NCBI GenBank assembly: GCA_038204505.1
Contig: JBBRCV010000002.1
Span: 1 to 64,000 of the forward strand
Direction: 5' to 3'
DNA length: 64,000 nucleotides
Origin: Timaviella sp038204505
GTDB taxonomy: Bacteria; Cyanobacteriota; Cyanobacteriia; Elainellales; Elainellaceae
The notes below the pieces were generated by a model. It made no database searches. It was not told the DNA's origin and saw only the letters and a list, made by a program, of their open reading frames with translations. This document shows positions 27,442 through 37,000 of this stretch, one piece after another. Positions within the stretch are counted from its first letter, which is position 1. Each line of letters starts with the position of its first letter. Made by a program: the position numbers and the translations under genes.

Positions 27442-27616
27442 ACTAGGTTTTTTGACTGGGGATCAAGCGAGATTCAACCGAAATTTATGCTAAAAGCAGT
27501 CTGTTCAAATCAAGAATTGTCACGTCGTGCAAAGATTCTAAATGTCCCTGTCGTCCAGAATACAAAGTGTTAGGGTTGAGAGGTATCACCAATATTTTTA
27601 GGGAAGGCAGCTCACT

Positions 27617-28267
27617 ATGAAGCTTGTTATCCAGGGCAAAAATATCGAGATCACCGAAGCCATCCGAGATCATGTGCATCAAAAGATTGAGAAGGCTGTC
27701 AATCATTTTCAGACCATTACCACCGAAGTCGATGTTCACCTGTCTGTTGCCCGGAACCCCAGGATAAACCCCCAGCAAATTGCTGAAGTGACTATCTACG
27801 CCAACGGAGCCGTCGTGCGAGCTGAAGAGGGTTCTGATAACCTCTATGCCAGCATTGACCTCGTTGCCGATAAGATTGCTCGGCAGTTGCGTAAGTACAA
27901 GGAGAAACGCCACGAACAAACTCACGTCTCCATTAAAGAGGCTGAGACGACCGAAGAAGAACAATTTGCTCCATTAGTCAGCGCTTCATTGGTCAGCGAT
28001 CGCACACCAGAACTGCCCAGCACTCCAATTCGTACCAAGTACTTCTCAATGCCCCCAATGACCATTGAAGAAGCACAAGAACAGCTCGAACTAGTGGGAC
28101 ATGACTTCTACATGTTCCGCAACGCTGCCACCGGAGAAATTAACGTCATTTACGAACGGAACCACGGCGGCTACGGTGTCATCCAGCCCCGTAATAATAA
28201 TGGACACACCAGCGGTAAGTTTGCCGAAATTGCCCATCGTAAACCAGTGGAAGCTCAAAAGCACTAG
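27617..28267 (+). CDS. lrtA: Long-form ribosome hibernation factor LrtA/HPF
   Basis: This protein binds 30S subunits and drives ribosome dimerisation in darkness or stationary phase; in cyanobacteria the gene is known as light-repressed lrtA. The 216 residues contain the N-terminal S30AE domain (MKLVIQGKNIEITEAIRDHVHQKIEKAVNHF ... VADKIARQLRKYKEKRHE) and a C-terminal dimerisation domain (about 155-205, PPMTIEEAQEQLELVGHDFYMFRNAATGEINVIYERNHGGYGVIQP). Ribosome-binding sequence GGAAGG precedes the ATG. A 175-bp leader region separates it from the divergent lipB. Confidence 0.95.
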   Translation: MKLVIQGKNIEITEAIRDHVHQKIEKAVNHFQTITTEVDVHLSVARNPRINPQQIAEVTIYANGAVVRAEEGSDNLYASIDLVADKIARQLRKYKEKRHEQTHVSIKEAETTEEEQFAPLVSASLVSDRTPELPSTPIRTKYFSMPPMTIEEAQEQLELVGHDFYMFRNAATGEINVIYERNHGGYGVIQPRNNNGHTSGKFAEIAHRKPVEAQKH

Positions 28268-28349
28268 CCCTTGCTAGATCCTTGCACTTCGCCCAGCATT
28301 CCTGTGTTATTTAAGTACAGGCGATCGCTGGGCGTTATTCGGTTTTTTC

Positions 28350-29009
28350 ATGTACACTTACGCTTTTCTCTCCAGTATTCCGTCCAAACTTCCTGAAGGA
28401 ATCCTGGGTTTACTGCAAATTATTTCTGTGGACGGTTTGGCTGCATTGGTAGAGCCAAATTTGGTGGTTGGATCGTTGCAGGAAAATGATCAGCAGTTGG
28501 TGTGGGCAGTTCTCGCTCACGATCGCATCATTCGAGAATTGTTTGAACAAACGACGGTTTTACCACTGCGGTTTGGCACTTGTTTTACGTCTCACCAAAG
28601 CTTGCTAGATCATCTGCAAGCAAACAGTACAGAGTATTTAATCAAACTAGAAAAACTGCAAGGCAAGGCAGAATATGCTCTGAAATTAACGCCGATCGCC
28701 TTTCCTGAAGCAGCGATTGGGGTAGACGTGAAAGGAAAAGATTATTTCTTAGCAAAGAAGCAAATTTATCAGGCTCAAGCGGCATGGCAACTAGAGCAGC
28801 AGAGAGAGCTAGAAGCATTGTTTGAGGCGATCGCTCAACAGCATTCTTGGGTGCGAGGTGAGGCAGATAGCGACATTGAGCGGGTTTATTTATTGGGCGA
28901 TCGGCAATCAGAACTCTGGTTGCCTGCATCCTTCAAAACCTGGCAACTCCAGTCTGCCCACTGGAAATTGACCCTAGGAGAACCGTTGCCGCCCTATCAT
29001 TTCGTCTAA
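28350..29009 (+). CDS. Solitary GvpL/GvpF-family protein
   Basis: This 219-residue protein belongs to the GvpL/GvpF gas-vesicle family. The diagnostic block is VLAHDRIIRELFEQTTVLPLRFGTCFTS; the YTYAFLSSIPSKLPEG opening and a helical middle also fit. In gas-vesicle clusters these proteins nucleate or decorate the GvpA shell. No gvpA or other gvp gene is visible in this window. It follows lrtA on the same strand after 82 bp and may be cotranscribed. It could be a remnant or have a role outside gas vesicles. Confidence 0.85.
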   Translation: MYTYAFLSSIPSKLPEGILGLLQIISVDGLAALVEPNLVVGSLQENDQQLVWAVLAHDRIIRELFEQTTVLPLRFGTCFTSHQSLLDHLQANSTEYLIKLEKLQGKAEYALKLTPIAFPEAAIGVDVKGKDYFLAKKQIYQAQAAWQLEQQRELEALFEAIAQQHSWVRGEADSDIERVYLLGDRQSELWLPASFKTWQLQSAHWKLTLGEPLPPYHFV

Positions 29010-29055
29010 GGGTTTGAGTCCAGGAGAGCCAGGTATTTGAAGGGTAATCTAGGAC

Positions 29056-29979
29056 TTAAGCAAACGTAAAATCTGGTGTCGATAGCGTACTAGCGCGCAC
29101 ATTAAACAAAATGGCAAGTGCGTCGTTGCCACTGGAAATAACGGTGTTCTTGCCACGTTGCTCAAGCGTTAGCCGCCGAAACGTTAAGCCATTTTCTAGT
29201 CCCAGACGATCTTGCCCTTTTTTGAATTGGACAATTTGATCCCGTCCGCTGCCAGTAGACAGAACCAGGGTATCTCGTCCATTGCCGCCGTTCATGAAGT
29301 CGCTACCCGCGCCACCTACCAGCAGATCGTCGCCCGCGCCGCCAAAGAGAGTATCCTGACCCTCACCACCCTGCAATTCATCATTCCCGGCACCGCCCAC
29401 CAAAATGTCATCGCCGCCCTGCCCCGTTAACGTATCGTCGCCTCTGCCCCCGTATAGGAGGTCGTTACCACTGCTGCTATCGCCATCGCCTGAGAGTTCG
29501 TCATTGCCTTCGCCGCCATAGATCTGGTCGTTGCCGCTGCCGCCAAAGAGGCGATCGTCATCACCCTCTCCATAAATGCGATCGTCGCCACTTTCACCAC
29601 TTATGCGGTCTTTGCCGTTGCCTCCATAAAGGCGATCGTCGCCATCGCCCCCGAAGACATTATCATCGCCATCTTCGCCTCGAATATCATCGTTACCGCT
29701 CCCCCCACTGAGATCGTCGTCGCCGTTGCCACCAAAGATGTCATCGTCGCCACTGCTGCCCAAGACCGTATCGTCGCCATCACCAGCATTGACCTCATCG
29801 TCGCCGTTACGAGGATCAATGCGATCGTCGCCCTTAAAAGCATCAATAGTATCGCTACCCCTTGTTCCTACAATCGTTTCACCGCGATTGGTTCCTTTAA
29901 TTTTTTTACCGTTGCCACCGTTACCAAAAAAATTATCCAACAAAGCTTCTGTGATTCGCATTTCTAACCGACTCCTCAA
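29056..29979 (-). CDS. RTX-type calcium-binding repeat protein
   Basis: This 307-residue protein is dominated by glycine/aspartate nonapeptide repeats of the GGxGxDxUx type from about residue 37 to 245 (for example GGNGDDDLSGGSGNDDIRGE). These form a calcium-stabilised parallel beta-roll. The C-terminal segment GRDTLVLSTGSGRDQIVQFKKGQDRLGLENGLTFRRL is the usual RTX cap and uncleaved type I secretion region. There is no N-terminal signal peptide, consistent with type I export. The second ATG at codon 7 is a plausible start. No enzymatic domain is present, so it may be structural or surface-layer-like. Confidence 0.9.
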   Translation of the reverse strand: MRSRLEMRITEALLDNFFGNGGNGKKIKGTNRGETIVGTRGSDTIDAFKGDDRIDPRNGDDEVNAGDGDDTVLGSSGDDDIFGGNGDDDLSGGSGNDDIRGEDGDDNVFGGDGDDRLYGGNGKDRISGESGDDRIYGEGDDDRLFGGSGNDQIYGGEGNDELSGDGDSSSGNDLLYGGRGDDTLTGQGGDDILVGGAGNDELQGGEGQDTLFGGAGDDLLVGGAGSDFMNGGNGRDTLVLSTGSGRDQIVQFKKGQDRLGLENGLTFRRLTLEQRGKNTVISSGNDALAILFNVRASTLSTPDFTFA

Positions 29980-30175
29980 CCGTGTTCACACTGTAGCTGT
30001 TCTCGATATATCACGATGTAGACGCACAGATCTTTAATAAGTTCCCCTACTCCATCTTTTACAGAGGAGGACAATTATGGACGAGCCTAGCCCAAGTGCC
30101 CACAATCATTTACGATCGCCATACCTAGTTTTGTAACTGTTCTTTCGTAACCGTCCCTTCGTAAATAATTATCTC

Positions 30176-32098
30176 ATGACTACCTCTGCTCCTTACGGCT
30201 CCGGGAAATCTCCGATCACGTCTGATTTAATCGTGGCGGGAAGCATTCGGCTGGGTGAAATTCGGCTGGAGGGCGAAACCGTTTACTGGAGCGAAGGCAG
30301 ACCCACAGAAGGCGGTAGAAACGTGGTGGTTAGGAGAACCCCCGACGGGCAAATTACCGATTTAACGCCTGCTCTGCTCAATGTCCGAACTCGCGTACAT
30401 GAGTATGGCGGCGGTTCTTTTAATGTGTTTGATGGGACGCTTTATTTTTCTAACTTTGTCGATCAGCAACTTTACCGTTGTCCTCAAGGTGGAGAGCCAG
30501 AACCGTTCACCCTATCCGCCGAGTTGCGTTACGCCGATGCAGTGGAAGATCAGCAGCGCGATCGCCTCATCTGTATCTGTGAAGACCACACCAGCGGCGA
30601 GGAGCCGATCAATACTATTGTGGCGATCGCTAAATCTCCGTCTCCATCCACCCAAGTTCTAATATCCGGCAACGATTTCTACGCGTCTCCCCGCCTTAGC
30701 CCTGACGGTTCTCAGTTGGCTTGGATCACCTGGAATCACCCCAATATGCCCTGGGATGGCACAGAGCTATGGGTGGCAGCAGTACAAGCCGATGGCTCAC
30801 TGGCAGAGGCGCAACGTGTAGCGGGTGGATTGACGGAATCGATCTTTCAGCCCGAATGGTCACCCGATGGAGTTTTGTACTTTATTAGCGATCGCACCGA
30901 TTGGTGGAACCTATACCGCTGGCGAAATGGAGCGATCGTTCCCCTTTGCCCCAAAGCCGCAGAATTTGGCTTGCCTCAATGGGTCTTTGGCATGACGACC
31001 TACGGATTTGAATCAGCCGAGAGCCTGATTTGCACCTACATAGAAAACGGCATTCAGCATTTGGCGAGGCTCCACACCCAAACGTTAGAACTGAGCGCAA
31101 TTGAAACGCCCTACTCCAGCATTAGCGGCTTGCAAGTTGTACCTGGATTTGCCGCATTTGCAGGCGGCTCGGCAACTGAACCAGGGGCGATCGCTCTCCT
31201 CAATCTCACCACTGGCGCTATCGAAGAAATCCGCCGCTCCAGCAACATTTCCGTTGATCCAGGCTATCTCTCCATTCCTCAAGTGCTAGAATTTCCGACT
31301 GAAAACGGGCTAACAGCATACGGTTTTTACTATCCACCCAAAAATCAGGACTTCACAGCCCCCACTGATCAACGTCCACCGCTGCTCGTCAAAAGTCATG
31401 GCGGACCCACGGCATCTACCTCTGCCACGTTCAACCCAGGGATTCAATATTGGACAAGCCGAGGAATTGCCGTACTCGATGTTAATTACGGCGGCAGTAC
31501 AGGCTATGGAAGATCCTATCGTGAACGGTTAAAGGGACAGTGGGGTATCGTCGATGTGGATGATTGTGTGAATGGTGCGAAGTACTTATCTGCACAAGGA
31601 TTAGTCGATGGCGATCGCCTCTGCATTGACGGTGGCAGTGCAGGCGGATATACCACATTAGCGGCGCTAGCATTCCGCGATGTGTTCAAGGCAGGAGCCA
31701 GTTATTACGGGGTTAGTGACCTGGCTGCACTAGCAACTGATACCCACAAGTTTGAGTCGCGGTATTTAGATGGATTAATTGGAGCGTATCCGGAACAGGC
31801 AGAATTGTATAGAGCACGATCGCCCATTTACGCCGTTGATCAACTCTCCTGCCCCGTCATCTTTTTCCAAGGCGATGAAGATAAAATTGTGCCCCCCAAT
31901 CAGGCAGAAATGATGGTGGAAGCGTTGAAAGCAAAGGGGTTACCTGTGGCGTATGTGCTGTATGAAGGCGAGCAGCACGGCTTTCGTAAAGCCGAGAACA
32001 TTAAGCGAACGTTGGATGGAGAGCTTTATTTTTACGCGCGGGTATTTGGGTTTGAGTTAGCAGATGAAGTGGAAGAGGTGGCGATCGACAATCTGTAG
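30176..32098 (+). CDS. S9-family prolyl oligopeptidase-like peptidase
   Basis: This 640-residue serine peptidase has an N-terminal seven-bladed beta-propeller (about 30-370, with repeated motifs such as ASPRLSPDGSQLAWITW and FQPEWSPDGVLYFISD) and a C-terminal alpha/beta hydrolase. The nucleophile elbow GGSAGGYTTLAAL (Ser at about 487), the acid region FFQGDEDKIVPPNQAE (about 565) and the histidine in GEQHGFRKAEN (about 600) complete the triad. No signal peptide is seen, so it is probably cytoplasmic. It is the last chromosomal gene before the integrated element. Confidence 0.94.
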   Translation: MTTSAPYGSGKSPITSDLIVAGSIRLGEIRLEGETVYWSEGRPTEGGRNVVVRRTPDGQITDLTPALLNVRTRVHEYGGGSFNVFDGTLYFSNFVDQQLYRCPQGGEPEPFTLSAELRYADAVEDQQRDRLICICEDHTSGEEPINTIVAIAKSPSPSTQVLISGNDFYASPRLSPDGSQLAWITWNHPNMPWDGTELWVAAVQADGSLAEAQRVAGGLTESIFQPEWSPDGVLYFISDRTDWWNLYRWRNGAIVPLCPKAAEFGLPQWVFGMTTYGFESAESLICTYIENGIQHLARLHTQTLELSAIETPYSSISGLQVVPGFAAFAGGSATEPGAIALLNLTTGAIEEIRRSSNISVDPGYLSIPQVLEFPTENGLTAYGFYYPPKNQDFTAPTDQRPPLLVKSHGGPTASTSATFNPGIQYWTSRGIAVLDVNYGGSTGYGRSYRERLKGQWGIVDVDDCVNGAKYLSAQGLVDGDRLCIDGGSAGGYTTLAALAFRDVFKAGASYYGVSDLAALATDTHKFESRYLDGLIGAYPEQAELYRARSPIYAVDQLSCPVIFFQGDEDKIVPPNQAEMMVEALKAKGLPVAYVLYEGEQHGFRKAENIKRTLDGELYFYARVFGFELADEVEEVAIDNL

Positions 32099-32403
32099 GT
32101 TTTGGGGAAAGAAATGGGTTGAGGGCGATCGTTGCTTAGATTCTACAGGAATCAGAAATTGTGTCAATTCATCTAATTTAAAGAGTGCCTTTAAGAAGCT
32201 ATGTTGTGAAATTGCTACTTACATCTCAGCAAGTCTTTCAAGCCTATCTGCCGAAAATCTTCTTGAGATGAAGCTTAATCCAGTTTTTTCAGGGATTCAA
32301 GAAGCAATTGACTTGCGAAACTACTTACTGACTTTTGTCAAAAATCCCAATAAGAAAAAGATGTACCAAGAGGGTTTCATCTACATTATGAGCATCTAAC
32401 TAG
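32099..32403. other. Chromosomal spacer left of the element
   Basis: Between the S9 peptidase and the left att site there are about 305 bp. A 111-codon plus-strand frame runs from 32064 to 32399, overlapping the peptidase end by 35 bp. Its second half (FKKLCCEIATYISASLSSLSAENLLEMKLNPV) is helix-like, but its first part is a shadow of the peptidase gene and it has no ribosome-binding site. It may be a remnant; I do not call it a gene. Confidence 0.35.
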
Positions 32404-32449
32404 AAGGCGGCACCCAGATTCGAACTGGGGGATGGAGGTTTTGCAGACC
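32404..32449 (-). repeat. Left attachment site: displaced 3' half of tRNA-Cys
   Basis: The 28 bp 32404-32431 and the 17 bp 32433-32449 are identical to 53895-53939, with one extra A at 32432. The copy includes the acceptor 3' strand, T-arm, variable region and anticodon stem-loop up to GGTCTGCAAAACC (minus strand). It lacks the 5' half, so it cannot make a tRNA. Confidence 0.92.
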
Positions 32450-32565
32450 ACTACATGTAGCTTGTCTTTACTACGCTCAGAAATTAAAGATAGCTATATT
32501 CCTTGATGGTTCTGGCTTGTATCGCTTCTATGTGTGTGCAAAATGCTCTATCCTAGTGCCAGATT

Positions 32566-32583
32566 TAGGGCAGAAATAGGGCA
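32566..32583 (+). repeat. Paired TAGGGCA repeats, candidate integrase arm sites
   Basis: TAGGGCA occurs at 32566-32572 and 32577-32583, 11 bp apart (one helical turn), just before the integrase start. A third copy lies near the other end at 53852-53858. Both positions fit arm-type recombinase binding sites, though the motif is short. Confidence 0.35.
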
Positions 32584-32586
32584 AGC

Positions 32587-33681
32587 ATGGCTAACTTTGA
32601 CGATGACCTAAAGGCGGCTAACGATCGGATGAAGCGGGCGCAGTATGGCGTGATCATTAGGAAGAGAGGAACTCGGTTATGCCTCCGTGCCACATTGCCA
32701 CCTAAGCCTGACTCTGACAAGGTGAAGGATCACCAGCAAGATCACCCGCTTGGGGTCTATGCCAACCCAGCGGGGCTAAAGTACGCAAAGGATGAGGCGA
32801 AGCGGATGTCTGCTGATTTGGGGCACAGGCGCTTCAATTGGCTGAATTGGGGTTTTGTTCCTAAAATACAAACCCTAACCGTAGGGGAATGGTTAGAGGC
32901 TTATGAGCAGCAGTACTTTCAAGAGAATGAGCGCAATGGTAAGTCCGAAACAACATGGCATAAAGATTATCGACTGCCTACTCTGAATCTGCCCCAAGAT
33001 GCCCCTCTGACTGAAGAGATGATGTTAGAGGTTATTAAGACAAAAAAACCTGATTCAAGGTCACGAAAGCGCTTCTATGACGCATATTTGCGCCTTGCTA
33101 GGTTTGCAGGTCTTGAGGTTGATTTTGGCAAGCTGAGAGGAAGTTACAGTGCTTCTAGCGTGGATCATCGCAACTTGCCTGATGATGACCTGATCCGGGA
33201 ATGGCGCGATCGCATTCCCCGCCCTGATTGGCAATGGTTCTATGGGGTCATGGCGGCTTATGGTATCCGGTCGCATGAGGTGTTCCACATCGACCTAAAA
33301 ACCATCAGGAAAGAGCCACTAATATGGGTTACAGGCGGCAAGACAGGCGAGCATTTCGGACTACCGTTCCCTAGCCTTTGGTGGGAAGAATGGCGGCTCT
33401 ATGAACCAAACGTGCCAGAAGTGCCCATGAAAAACGACAGCTACCTATCTACCCGTGCAAGTACATATTTCCGCTCAAAAATGAAGCCCGAGACGCTTCC
33501 TTTTAACTTGAACGATCTACGCCACAGATGGAGCATTAGGACGGCTGAAATGGGCGTAGGAAGCGAGTGGACATCAAAACTACAGAAGCACAGCCAGCGC
33601 ATTCATGACGAAACCTACCAGCGGAATACAGACGAAAGTAGCTTTCGAGATCTACAACGTCGGATGCAGGGTAAGGACTAA
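32587..33681 (+). CDS. Tyrosine site-specific recombinase (integrase)
   Basis: This 364-residue protein should insert and excise the element at tRNA-Cys. An N-terminal arm-binding region and SAM-like core-binding region precede the catalytic domain. Visible catalytic residues are Arg228 (AAYGIRSHEV), Lys252 (TGGKTGEH), Arg312 (NLNDLRHRW), His335 (LQKHSQ) and the nucleophile Tyr344 (DETYQR). The first residue of the usual H-x-x-R box reads Asn309, a known kind of variation. The gene starts 137 bp inside attL and reads inward. Its last 4 bp overlap the convergent excisionase-like gene. Confidence 0.9.
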   Translation: MANFDDDLKAANDRMKRAQYGVIIRKRGTRLCLRATLPPKPDSDKVKDHQQDHPLGVYANPAGLKYAKDEAKRMSADLGHRRFNWLNWGFVPKIQTLTVGEWLEAYEQQYFQENERNGKSETTWHKDYRLPTLNLPQDAPLTEEMMLEVIKTKKPDSRSRKRFYDAYLRLARFAGLEVDFGKLRGSYSASSVDHRNLPDDDLIREWRDRIPRPDWQWFYGVMAAYGIRSHEVFHIDLKTIRKEPLIWVTGGKTGEHFGLPFPSLWWEEWRLYEPNVPEVPMKNDSYLSTRASTYFRSKMKPETLPFNLNDLRHRWSIRTAEMGVGSEWTSKLQKHSQRIHDETYQRNTDESSFRDLQRRMQGKD

Positions 33682-34007
33682 GCCACGTTGCGCCCTGGTG
33701 GACGCTTGGCAGGGTCAGTCTCAAAGAATTTGCGAACGGCTGAAACTTTCACAAAATAGTTGCCCCGCTTGCCGTCGCTGGAATTGATGAAGTGAGTCCC
33801 ATACTTAAATCTGCCATCATCACAGCGATCTTTGAGCATCCCCGTAGAGATATCACCCAGCGCCGCCGCCGCCGTTTCTAACGTGACCCACTTATTTTGC
33901 TCGGATTCATGCTGCAATTGGTTCGCCACCTGCAAACAAGCCTGTGCAGTGGCTAAGGCAGTCTCAGCAGTTGCCTTAAGTGTCTGAATAAATTGTGGGT
34001 CAATCAT
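33678..34007 (-). CDS. Excisionase-like winged-helix protein (candidate Xis)
   Basis: From ATG 34007 this is a 109-residue protein. Its C-terminal half (NKWVTLETAAAALGDISTGMLKDRCDDGRFKYGTHFIN ... NYFVKVSAVRKFFETD) has the pattern of a MerR/excisionase-type winged helix. The N-terminal half is a helical, alanine-rich segment. The start is fixed by an ATGA overlap with the stop of the CyRepA1-like gene, so it is translationally coupled. Position beside the integrase supports a directionality factor, but this is inference. A longer frame to 34055 is open and less likely. Confidence 0.6.
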   Translation of the reverse strand: MIDPQFIQTLKATAETALATAQACLQVANQLQHESEQNKWVTLETAAAALGDISTGMLKDRCDDGRFKYGTHFINSSDGKRGNYFVKVSAVRKFFETDPAKRPPGRNVA

Positions 34008-37000
34008 GCCGCTGCCCTCCATTGCTGCCCTGGTGGTGTGTGTGACTTGCCCCACGTCTCTGTATTTTGGTCTTTGGGCGTAAACTTTGCCCGCTCGCGT
34101 TCGATGCGATCGCGTATGGCATCCATCAGGACGGGTAGAAGTTCCTTAAACAATGCCCCGCCGCTGCATTCCAATCTGAGAAACACCAGTAGATAAACGG
34201 ATTTTCGACCTTTGATAAAGCGCTGGTTGTCATTACGATCGCGCCCATTGGGGTGAATCCCTGCCACTTCACGCCATGCCGTCCCCCCAGATGATTGATA
34301 CCCATAGCCCTTCAAAATGCGCTTAACCATGTTCCAGAAGCCTTCTATTCCATCAATTTCGGGGAATAGCTCTAGCAGTTGTTCATTGGCTTGAAACGCC
34401 TCATATCGGCTTGTAATTTCCGGTGATTGAAACGCCCCTTTCACGCCTATACCATAAATCTTCCAGTCATCTCTATGACCGCAAAACCCCAACCCTTCAA
34501 GGTTCAGGCGGTTGAAAAACTCAGAATTGCGATAAGTCTGATAACGTTTTGAAGCGCTGGAGGTGAAGTAATTCTTGATGCCATTCAAGATATTTTCTTT
34601 ATCCTGAGAGTGATTTTGCCGAGCTTTCTCACCTTCGTAGATCTGCTCAATCCTTCCAGAGATAAGCATTCTCATTTGTTCGATGTACTCAGACTCACCA
34701 TGTTTAACAAGATGAATACCTGCTGCAACCTTAAGAAGTTCATCACGGGAAACAGATACACATTCTTCTAAGGCTTCTACCTCAGACATTGCCGCATTTA
34801 GCCGATCGCGGCTCTCTGGAGAATGTTCGGAGTTGTGAATACGTCTTGCAACGTCAACTTCCTCTGAGGCGTGTTCTAGTGCTTCCTCTAAAGCAAGCAA
34901 ATTATCTTGAAGTTCAGCAGCCCGATGGATAGCCGTCTGTAGATCGAATGATTGATACTCGGTTTCCAGTTTTTCTTGAACATTGGTAAAGCCTAGCCGC
35001 AACTCTTTAACGTAAGCGGGATATTTCTCATAGATTTCTGCCGCCTTGATTTCCCAGACCTCAGAATCCTTGCTAGGTGCCCGTTTTTCATCTCTCAATT
35101 CCTGACCGTGAACCCGATCCGTTGTCAGGTGCAAGAGTGCTTCATGGTTTTTTACCTTGTCTCTCAACTCATCATAAAGTTGCCCAGACTGGGCAAACTC
35201 AACTGTATCAAGGGTTTCGTAGCCATCTTGCAGCAGGGCGTAAATGCACTCGCTGTGAAATTTTCGCTCAATCTCAGACATAGCCTGATTCATTGCCGCC
35301 CAAGTATTCATTCTTTGATCGCCCTTTGCCCCCTTCAACCGCATAAACGAGTTTTCCGCCTGATACTGCCACCGCTTCAAAACGCTATGGTCTAGAGCCT
35401 TGAAGCTCAAAGCTGCATCCTGTGTAAATCTTGGGGCGCTGACGAACCATTCGGGACATTTGCGGCATCGTCCCAACATCTGAATCATTTTGGTGGGTGG
35501 GAGTACTCCACAGCAAAGCAGGATGCCTATGTCAAAATCCTCTTGAATATCAAGCCCCGACTGAATTGTAGGGGAGTAGAGAAGGTAGTGAATTTCCTGA
35601 TCGACGATACAGCCGTTAGGGTTCGGCATGAACAGGTGAGAGGCTTCTACTGTTTCTGACGAGATCCGCACCATGCCCAGTTCGCCATATTGAGCGATTA
35701 GCCACTGCTCAATAATTTTCAACTCCAGAAGGTTATCAGAGGCGATCGCCACTCGATTGAGAGGAAGCCCCGCTGCTGCCCTCTCTTTCAACAAGGTAAG
35801 TCCTACGCCCTTGTGAGAAAGGCTGATTTTACCTTCCTTCGTTCGTGATTCAATCCAGTGAATTAGCTGGGTTGATAGTTTCTCATTTTGGGCAAGGAAA
35901 TGAGCATCTTCACCCCTAAACATCCGCAATACACGGGCATCAGCATCACTGAAAAACTTATCCAACCCGATCAAAATATGGCATTCTTCCAGCATTCGCA
36001 GAAGTTCGGGGAGCAGGTCGCTTTTTGCTTTCGGCGTATCCATGCGGAAGCTGGAGAATTCATCGATCGCCACAATAAAGCGGCTCCAGTCGGTTTGCTC
36101 CATGTGGTAGTCTGAAAAACTTTCCTTGCAGCCCACATAAATCGCTGGATAGCCATCCCGCATCATCTCTCTGGCTAGAACTACATCATCTTGAAAGTGG
36201 ATCACCGGAAGGTCTATCCCAAGATTTTGCAGTTCTGCGGATAAACGGATTAATTTCTTTGCCCTAGCCTCTAGCTGTGCATTTAAGGCATTTGTGGGAG
36301 ACATCAGGAACACTTGCAAAGCATCCTGACCCTGCTTCAGTACCCCCACGCCACGGCTCAAAACTGAAGCAATGATTGAGTTGAGCAGGGCTTCAGTCTT
36401 GCCGCTGCCCAGCCCTCCTTTAACCGCGATCGTCCGTGCCAGACCAAAGCTAAATACAGGTGCCCAGCCGTCAAAGTGTTCGATCGTCTTATCGGTTGAA
36501 TCGGTAAGCTTCCAGTTCTTTTCCCAAGGCGTTTTGAACTGCTCATCAAACGCATCTTGACGGGCTGCAATCAAGTTAGTGGCAACTGTTGCACCTGCAA
36601 CAATAGAACGAACCTTATCCGCACCATGAGCCGCAAAAATATCATCAGCCGCTTTCCCCAATTTGGGATCATGGCGAACGAACCAAACCTCACATCCTGC
36701 TGCTTCCAATAATTTAGAGAAAGCAGACCGCGCTGATGCCACTTCCCGCCGAGTTCTCGGCTTCTCGTCTTCATCGAACCAAATTTTAATCTTGCGCCCT
36801 GGTTGAGCGATCGCTGCTATTTCGGGAATTAAGTGAGGATTGATCAGTCGATTGCCTTCCTTATCGCGCCAACGCCCACCCATCCATATACCAGGGATGG
36901 AGAACGCTGGAATGCCCAAACTAAGGAGCAATCCCGTCTTCTTAGCGCCTTCCACAGCTACGAGATCAATAGATGGGTTAGCCTGAATTTTTGCCCAGTA

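Noticed and set aside
32064..32399. A 111-codon frame after the S9 peptidase
   Set aside because: The start lies inside the peptidase gene and there is no ribosome-binding site; kept only as a possible remnant in the spacer note.
32404..32449. The left partial tRNA as a functional tRNA gene
   Set aside because: The 5' half and D-arm are missing and one base is inserted; it is an att remnant.
36358..36570. Shadow frames inside the CyRepA1-like gene
   Set aside because: They lie wholly inside the large gene in other frames with no independent motif.
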